Shown: positions 58,143-64,000 of the stretch, in pieces | How positions within the stretch are numbered: position 1 is the stretch's first letter | Layout of the letters: each line of letters begins with the position of its first letter | Source of the DNA: Anomaloglossus baeobatrachus | Lineage: Eukaryota > Chordata > Amphibia > Anura > Aromobatidae | DNA: 64,000 bases | Assembly (NCBI RefSeq): GCF_048569485.1 | Contig: NC_134357.1 | Location: 234,580,735 to 234,644,734, forward strand | Direction: 5' to 3' | The notes under the pieces: model-generated | What the model was told of the DNA's origin: nothing | Databases searched by the model: none | What the model saw: the letters and a program-made list of their open reading frames with translations, nothing else | Position numbers and translations under genes: made by a program

Positions 58143-58888
58143 TAAGAGCCCATTAACTTGTAGTGCACTATAAATTGCTAAGGACTTGTGGTGCAGAATC
58201 CACATGACAAATCCGATGTGTGAACATGGCCTTAGACCAATAAACTATTTAAAAAGGAGACTGTTACCCCCAAGACACATATTAAACTTCTTAAAGGGAA
58301 CCTGTCACCACTTTTTTGGCCTATAAGCTGCGGCCACCACCACCGGGCTCTTATATACAGCATTCTAACATGCTGTATATAAAAGAGCCCAGGCCGGGGG
58401 TATAACATAAAAAACACTTTATAATACCTAACGATCATGCGGTGGGCCATATGGACGTCTCTGTTCTCTGGTGCTGACACCGCCTCTTTCGGCCATCTTC
58501 GTCCTCTTTCTGAAGCCTGTGTGCATGACGCGTCTACGTCATACACACTCACCGATCCTGCGCAGGCGCACTACAATACTTTGATGTGCCTTGCTCAGGG
58601 CATATCAAAGTGCGCCTGCTCAGGACCTAAATGCCGGCGAGTGTGTATGACGTCGGACCAGTCATGCACCGCGGCTAGAGAAGAAGGAAGACCAAGATGG
58701 CCGAAAGAGGCGACGCCGGACAATGGAGACGCCCATAAGGCCCACTGCGCGACCGTTAGGTATTATAAAGTGTTTTTTATGTTATACTCCCGGCCTGGGC
58801 TTTTATATACAGCACTAGAAGGTGGCCCGATTCTAACGCATCGGGTATTCTAGAATTTACGTATTGTGTAGTTAATGTATGATTTGTG

Positions 58889-58891
<3 letters not shown>

Positions 58892-58934
<43 letters not shown>

Positions 58935-58939
58935 GATAG
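58892..58939. repeat. (AT)n microsatellite in Helitron
   Basis: TA/AT alternation with one interruption. Confidence 0.9.
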
Positions 58940-59109
58940 ATGTTGTTGTGTGTAGTTGCCAAGGGTTTGTGTAGGGCGCTGTAAATGTTCTGGGTGTTGT
59001 CTGGGTGGGGGTGTGTGAGAGTGGTGTTTGTGTGTTGCGTTGTGTGTTGCATTGTTTGTGGAGCGCTGTGTGTCTGTAGCGTTGTGTGTTTGGTGCTGTG
59101 TGTGTTGCG

Positions 59110-59275
59110 CAGTTTGTGTGGGGGAGTGTGTGTGTGGGGTGTGTGTGTGTGGGGGAGTGTGTGTGTGGGGTGTGTGTGTGTGGGGTGTGTGTGTGTGGGG
59201 TGTGTGTGTGTGGGGTGTGTGTGTGTGGGGTGTGTGTGTGTGGGGTGTGTGTGTGTGGGGTGCGTGTGTGTGTTT
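59110..59275. repeat. 15-bp minisatellite (TGTGTGTGTGTGGGG)
   Basis: About eight or nine units with GGGG recurring every 15 bp, followed by GT-rich sequence and a second (GT)n run at 59372-59408. The period is divisible by three, so it keeps frames open on both strands. Confidence 0.9.
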
Positions 59276-59369
59276 TGGGGGAGGTATGTTTTGTGCAATG
59301 TGTGTGTTGCGCGGTATGTGCATATATTTGTGTGTGCCGCGGTGTTTGTGTGTTGTGTGTGTGCAGCAT

Positions 59370-59407
<38 letters not shown>

Positions 59408-59547
59408 TGTGTGGGTGTGTGTGTGTGTGGGTGTCTGTGTGTGTCTGTGTAGGGCGGTGTTTGTGGTTCCCAGTGTGTGTGTGGTGTGTTGTGCGGTGCG
59501 TGTGTGGCGGTGCGTGTGTGGCGGTGTGTGTGTTTTGGGGGGAGGTG

Positions 59548-60160
59548 TGCACCCCCCATTGTGGTCCACCCCCCATGCTGCATCCCCCATCGTGCTCCTT
59601 CCCCCATGCTGCGCATCTCCCATCGTGCTCCATCCCCCATGCTGCGCACCCCCCATTGTGCTCCATCCCCCATGCTGTGCACCCCCCATCGTGTTTCATC
59701 CCACCATTCTGGGCACCCCCCATCGTGGTCCACCCCCCATGCTGCACCCCCCATCGTGCTCCACCCCCCATCGTGCTCCATCCCCCATGCTGCGCACCCC
59801 CCATCGTGCTCCATCCCCCATGCTGCGCACCCACCATCGTGCTCCATCCCCCATGCTACGCACCCCTCATCGTGCTCGATCCCCCATCGTGCTCCATCCC
59901 CCATGCTGCGCACCCCCCATCGTGCTCCATCCCCCATGCTGCGCACCCCCCATCGTGTTTCATCCCCCATTCTGGGAACCCCCCATCGTGCTCCATCCCC
60001 CCATGCTGCACCCCCCATGCTGCGCACCCCCCCATCGTGTTTCATCCCCCCATTCTGGGCACCCCCCATCGTGGTCCACCCCCCATGCTGCACCCCCCAT
60101 CGTGCTCCATCCCCCATGCTGCACTCCCCATCGTGCTCCATCCCCCATGCTGCGAACCCC
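59548..60160. repeat. 33-bp minisatellite (CCCCCCATCGTGCTCCATCC type)
   Basis: About 18 units of roughly 33 bp, built from two half-units (CCCCCATCGTGCTCCAT and CCCCCATGCTGCGCA). Unit length in codons explains long spurious frames in several phases. Confidence 0.9.
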
Positions 60161-60292
60161 TCAGAGAGGAGTATAATAGGAGGATTATAATATATATAAT
60201 AGGAGGAGTATAATGGGAGGAGTAGTCCTGGGGAAAGAGGCGTATAATGGGAGGAGTTGTCCTGGGGGGGAGGTGTACAGGTGCCCAACGTG

Positions 60293-60545
60293 TGCGGGGG
60301 CGTGGCCAAGCGGGCACAGTGTGAGGGGGTGTGGCCTAGCGGGCATTGTGTGAGGGGGTGTGGCCTAGCGAGCATCGCGTGCGGGGGCGTGGCCTAGCAG
60401 GCATCGCATGCGGGGGCGTGGCCTAGCAGGCATCGCATGCGGGGGCGTGGCCTGGCCAAACGGTTAATCCATGCGGGGGGCGGGGCCAGGCCGAGCCAAG
60501 TGGACAATCCATGTGGAGGGGCGGGGCCAGGCCGAGCCCAGCGGC
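60293..60545. repeat. 29-bp minisatellite (GGGGGCGTGGCCTAGCAGGC)
   Basis: About six to eight units, clearest at 60380-60450 and more diverged at both sides, still inside the Helitron. Confidence 0.85.
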
Positions 60546-60716
60546 CAATCCGACGGTTGTCACTATAAGGACACAATGTTACTGTAACGACACAATTTTG
60601 GAGACAGACAGACAGAATAAGGCAATTATATATAGATGTTAGAATGCTGTATATAAGAGCCCGGTGGTGGTAGCCACAGCTTATAGGCCAAAAAAGTGGT
60701 AACAGGTTCCCTTTAA

Positions 60717-61201
60717 AGTCCTTATAAAAATCATACAGCTGTATTAGTGTTTTAGTGGCTTAGAAAACAACTCTTCTTTCAAATGCAAATGAGCGAGCTT
60801 TGATGCACCTTTGGGTGGCCAAGTGCACCGTTTCACCCTTTCAATTTGCATTCTGTGTACAGGCCCTTACCCTGCTTGACAATGTATTAATAATTATGTG
60901 CCTTTTGAAATGTGTTAGTTTAACCAAACTTTCTTTTCTGCAGATAGCACCTGTGGCCCTGCATCCTGGGCAGTTCACAACATTGTGGGGCCTAGTATCT
61001 GCAAGACCCGCCCAAGATGTCAGCTGCAGAAGTGAAGACTGTGCTGGTCCCGCTACCACAGAGGAGATGGCGGACCAGCAGCGTAAATGTTTTTGCAAAA
61101 CTCTACTTGGATATTTTCTGTAATTTTAATAGTGTATCTCATCTTTGAGGTCTACCTTCTAACTACAGAAATAATGCCATAGACTCTGCAGCATCCCTTA
61201 C
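60717..61201. other. Intron of copy A, paralogous to B at 27270-27430 and 28190-28640
   Basis: Shared phrases GAAGTGAAGACTGTGCTGG and CTTACCTCTCCGGTAAGGA flank it. No other feature. Confidence 0.5.
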
Positions 61202-61341
61202 CTCTCCGGTAAGGAGATTAATGATCTCCATTGTGAGGTCCAGTAATTTCTCAGCCATTTCAGCTTTATCAATTTCCATTCCAATTGCAGAAAGATCCAC
61301 GCAGCGGTCCTGTCCGTGATTGCTTCTATTCGTTCTGGAAG
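61202..61341 (-). CDS. Zinc finger gene copy A, exon 1 of those found (FAX box)
   Basis: 140 bp, acceptor GTTTTCCCTTTTCAG, donor GTAAGG, phase 0 at the end. The open frame ends with MEIDKAEMAEKLLDLTMEII then NLLTGE. NLLTGE is closer to the family consensus than the NFLTGE of copy B. A likely start Met is at 61279-61277, or an upstream exon may supply it. Seven residues longer than B. Confidence 0.8.
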
Positions 61342-61680
61342 CTGAAAAGGGAAAACGATGTGGAGTTTCAGAACTCCCACCAAACGTTGGCGAAAATCTG
61401 CTGCTCACCCCCCAGCGTCGATAAGCAGTGTAAATGAGCAGATATCACACAGGACAGATTTTATCACCTTCATTATCGGTAACTTTGCTTTTAACCTCTA
61501 TTTTGCATTTATAAAAATACAATTCATGATTTAAAAATGGTGTAATTAATTATTTAATATATATTTATGTTTTTGCTAGATTATTTTGCATGCTTTGGTT
61601 TCTCAACAGGTATACTTTGGCAAATTTTGTTAAAAACATTTGAGGGATATTAATGGTATTTCCTTCATTGAGTAGGTTTA
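61342..61680. other. Upstream flank of copy A; duplication edge
   Basis: Similarity with copy B runs to about 61490 and then ends. The TA at 61679-61680 is the target of the next Tc1 relic. Confidence 0.5.
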
Positions 61681-63917
61681 CAGTCATGGCCGAAAGTGTT
61701 GGCACCCTTGAAATTGTTCCAGAAAGTGAAGAATTTCCCCCAGAAAACTATCGCAATTTCACATGTTTTGTCATGCACATGTATTTCCTTTGTGTATTGG
61801 AACAACACAAAAAGAAAAAAAAAAATATGAGAGGGGGAAAAAAAAAAGGCAAATTTGACATAATTTCACAGAAAAAATGGTCTGGACAAAATTGTTGGCA
61901 CCTATCCAAAATTGTGAGTAGACAACTTTGTTTCACATGTGATGGTTGTTCAAACTTACCTGTCGCAAATGACAGGCGTGGGCAATATGAAAATCACACC
62001 TGAAGTCAGATAAAAAGGGAAGAAGTTGACTCAATCTTTGCATTATATGACTGTGTGTGTGACCACTCTAAGCATGGAGAACTGGAAGAGAACAGAACTT
62101 TACGAGGACTTGAGAACCAAAATTGTTGAAAAATATTAACAATCTCAAGTTTACAAATCCATCTCTAAAGATCTTGATGTTCCTTTATCCATTGTCCACA
62201 GTGTGAAACATAATCAAGACGTTTATAACTCCCTGGATGTGGACGGCAGAGGAAAAATTGATGAAAGGTGGTGCAACAAAGGATAGTCTGGATGATTTAT
62301 AAGCAGCCCTCCAAGTTCCAAAGAAATAAAAACTGTCCTGCAGGCTCAGTGTGGATCAATATGAGTGCAAACTATGCATCGACATTTGAATGAAATGAAA
62401 CGCTATGGCAGGAGACCCAGGAGGACCTAACTGCTGACACAAAGACATAAAAAAGCAAGACTGCAAATTGCCAAAATGTATTTGAATCCAAAATCCTTCT
62501 AGGAAAGTGTCTTGTGGACTAAGATGGAGGTTTTTGATAAAGCAAATCTTTCTACCATTTACTGAAAACAATGAGACCTACAAAGAAAAGAACACAGTAC
62601 CTACAGTCAAAGATAGTGCAGGTTCAAAGTTATCTTGGGGTAGTTTTGCTGCCTTTTGCACTGGATGTCTTGACTAAGTGCAAGGCATCATAAAATCTAA
62701 TTATCAAAGGATTTTGGGCACAATGTAGTGTTCAGTGTCAGAAAGCTGGCTTTGTGTCCTAGGTCATGGGTCTTCCAGCAGGACAATGACCCCAAACATA
62801 CTTCAAGAAGCCCCAGTAAAGGATGTAAACAAAGTTCTGGACAGTTCTGAAGAATGCAAGAAATGAGATTGGATCTAAATCCCATTGATCACCTGTGGAA
62901 AGATCTTAAAATTGCTGCTGGGAGAAGGCACTCCTCAAATATGAGAGACCTGGAGCAGTTTACAAAAGGGTGGTCCAAAATTCCAGCTGAGAGGTGGAAG
63001 AAGCTTGTGTATAGTTATAGGAAGCGCCTGACTGTGGTTATTTATTCCTAAGGCTAGTTTCACACTTGCGTTCAGCGCATTCCGTCACTATGGAGAATAG
63101 CGCAGTCCGTTAACGCACTGCGCTATTCTCCATAGACTTATATAGACGACGCACTGTAACGCAAGTGTCTGCGTTGCATCCGCTGGACGACGCAGTGTCG
63201 TTATTTTGACGCTGCGTCGGGCGGATGGAACGCTGCATGTAGCATTTTTCTGCCCTTGGCGGAGTGTCAAAAAAACGCAACCTGCAGGAATCCGTTTGGC
63301 GTCGGTTGTTTTTATAATGGACGCCTATGGTGGCGGATTCCGTTAGAATGCGTCATTTGACGGACTCCGTTAACGCATCCGTCTTTACACAACTGCGCAT
63401 GCTCAGATGTGTAAAGTCAAGGGAAAAACCTATAACGGATTGCGTTATTTTGTACGATCCGTAGCATCCGTTGTGCCACTATATGCAACGCATCTGTTGC
63501 ATGCGTCACACAACGCAATGCTACGGATCCCGTTCAACGCAAGTGTGAAACGAGTCTAAGAGTGTGCAACCAAATAGTAAGTGGAGGGGGACTTTTGTCC
63601 AACTCAGAACGTTTTGTATGGTGTATGTGCAAATTGAGGTTCTGATCTGGCATAAATCCTAGGTCATATGAAAAGGCTTGTAAAAGGGCCACATTTGACT
63701 TTTAGGATTGCTACTTCCAATAGGTGGCGCTAGAGTTTCTCCTTCCTCCCTGAAGAGATCATTTAAAGTTTTGTATCAAATTATGTCCAAATTGCCTTTT
63801 TAATCAACTTTTTTTGTGTTGTTCTAATGCACATACAATAAATAACAAAACCTATGTAATTGCATTCATTTTCAGGGAGAAATACTTCATGTTCTTGGAC
63901 ACTTTCGGCCATGACTG
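61681..63917 (+). mobile_element. Tc1/mariner relic with nested MITE
   Basis: Ends CAGTCATGGCCGAAAGTGTT and GGACACTTTCGGCCATGACTG; TA precedes it and CA (mutated TA) follows. The plus strand has transposase remains: MENWKRTELYEDLRTKIVEK at 62074, FQQDNDPKHTSR-like sequence near 62776, and NPIDHLWKDLKIAAGRRHSS near 62875, where Asp stands for the catalytic Glu. Several stops and shifts make it dead. A 505-bp MITE lies at 63052-63556 close behind the coding end. Without it the element is about 1.73 kb. Confidence 0.83.
63052..63556. mobile_element. Harbinger-type MITE (505 bp), TSD TAA
   Basis: Ends GGCTAGTTTCACACTTGCG and CGCAAGTGTGAAACGAGTC, with TAA at 63049-63051 and 63557-63559. The body is built from GCATCCGT/ACGGATGC and GCGCTATTCTCCAT palindromes. 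Confidence 0.78.
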
Positions 63918-64000
63918 CATATCAAGTCTCTAAGGGGACTGAGGACTAAACTAAAAGCTAAACAATAAATAAAAAGCCAAAACATAAAACCTGATTTTTT
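63918..64000. other. Window end, no feature
   Basis: AT-rich sequence; nothing recognised. Confidence 0.4.

Larger units (their letters stand above)
58815..60636 (-). mobile_element. Non-autonomous Helitron, 1822 bp, packed with satellite DNA
   Basis: On the minus strand it begins TCTATATATAATTGCC and ends with a hairpin (CCCGAT-loop-ATCGGG, 58826-58845) about 10 bp before a terminal CTAG, i.e. 5'-TC and CTRR-3' as in Helitrons. It sits exactly between A and T without target duplication. The palindromic host preserves the same site uninterrupted at 58354-58376 (CAGCATTCTAACATGCTG), which proves both ends. The interior is almost entirely tandem repeats. No Rep/helicase coding. Confidence 0.85.
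58295..60712. mobile_element. Palindromic TTAA (piggyBac-type) MITE with a Helitron inside
   Basis: Ends AGGGAACCTGTCACCAC and GTGGTAACAGGTTCCCT, between TTAA at 58291-58294 and 60713-60716. Without the Helitron it is about 596 bp and nearly one long palindrome (GGCCTATAAGCTG, CCCGGCCTGGGC, ATTATAAAGTGTTTTTTATG and partners). Copy B shows the empty site near 27275. It has no transposase. Confidence 0.8.

Noticed and set aside
59548-60160. Possible CRISPR-like array (33-bp repeats)
   Set aside because: Units are contiguous without unique spacers, and the setting is a vertebrate genome.
58872-60375. Very long open frames on both strands (up to 483 codons) rich in His-Thr, Cys-Val and Met-Gly-Gly-Trp repeats
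   Set aside because: They are translations of 15-bp and 33-bp tandem arrays inside a Helitron. Unit lengths divisible by three keep all frames open; no domain, start context or splice signal supports a protein.

Overview
This looks like a piece of nuclear genome from a frog or toad, probably a neobatrachian; the species cannot be fixed from sequence. The clues are intron-split zinc finger genes carrying the amphibian finger-associated (FAX) box, a DIRS retrotransposon, many Tc1/mariner elements, and dense Harbinger-type MITEs with TTA/TAA target duplications. No rRNA, tRNA, CRISPR array or prokaryotic feature was found.

The host content is two minus-strand copies of one C2H2 zinc finger gene, made by a segmental duplication. 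Copy B runs from about 28.77 kb down to 7.41 kb and ends in an exon with eight zinc fingers. Copy A runs from about 61.34 kb down to 44.34 kb. Its exons match B in order, sequence, splice sites and phase, but its finger exon stops matching in the middle of finger 3. In both copies the exon order is FAX box, second FAX-like 'LLTGE' exon, a worn KRAB-like exon, an 'EWNYLE' exon, two acidic linker exons, then the finger exon. The KRAB-like exon of B is split by a MITE. About 15.5 kb of unrelated, repeat-filled DNA lies between the copies.

Because the copies are paralogous, each shows the empty target site for insertions in the other. Only B has a nearly whole Ty3/Gypsy element (10.16-18.05 kb), a Tc1 relic (21.5-23.1 kb) and several MITEs. 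Only A has a Penelope-like element hosting a DIRS element (47.4-54.04 kb) and a palindromic TTAA element hosting a Helitron full of satellite repeats (58.3-60.7 kb). So the two copies have been enlarged independently since they split.

Elsewhere: 1-7.4 kb holds a fold-back element, MITEs, a Tc1 relic and a LINE tail. The interval 29-44 kb holds a 2 kb fold-back repeat, a run of MITEs, a 5'-truncated L1 with exact 15-bp target duplications (33.3-35.9 kb), a shrunken Tc1 relic (36.65-37.36 kb), and a Tc1 element (41.39-42.98 kb) with an open 343-codon transposase, canonical DD34E residues and near-perfect ends. A further Tc1 relic with a nested MITE closes the window (61.7-63.9 kb).

No new protein-coding system was found. 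The most unusual things are architectural: the DIRS internal complementary region, the hammerhead-like cores in the Penelope-like arms, the Helitron whose empty site is preserved in its palindromic host, and the intact-looking Tc1 transposase.
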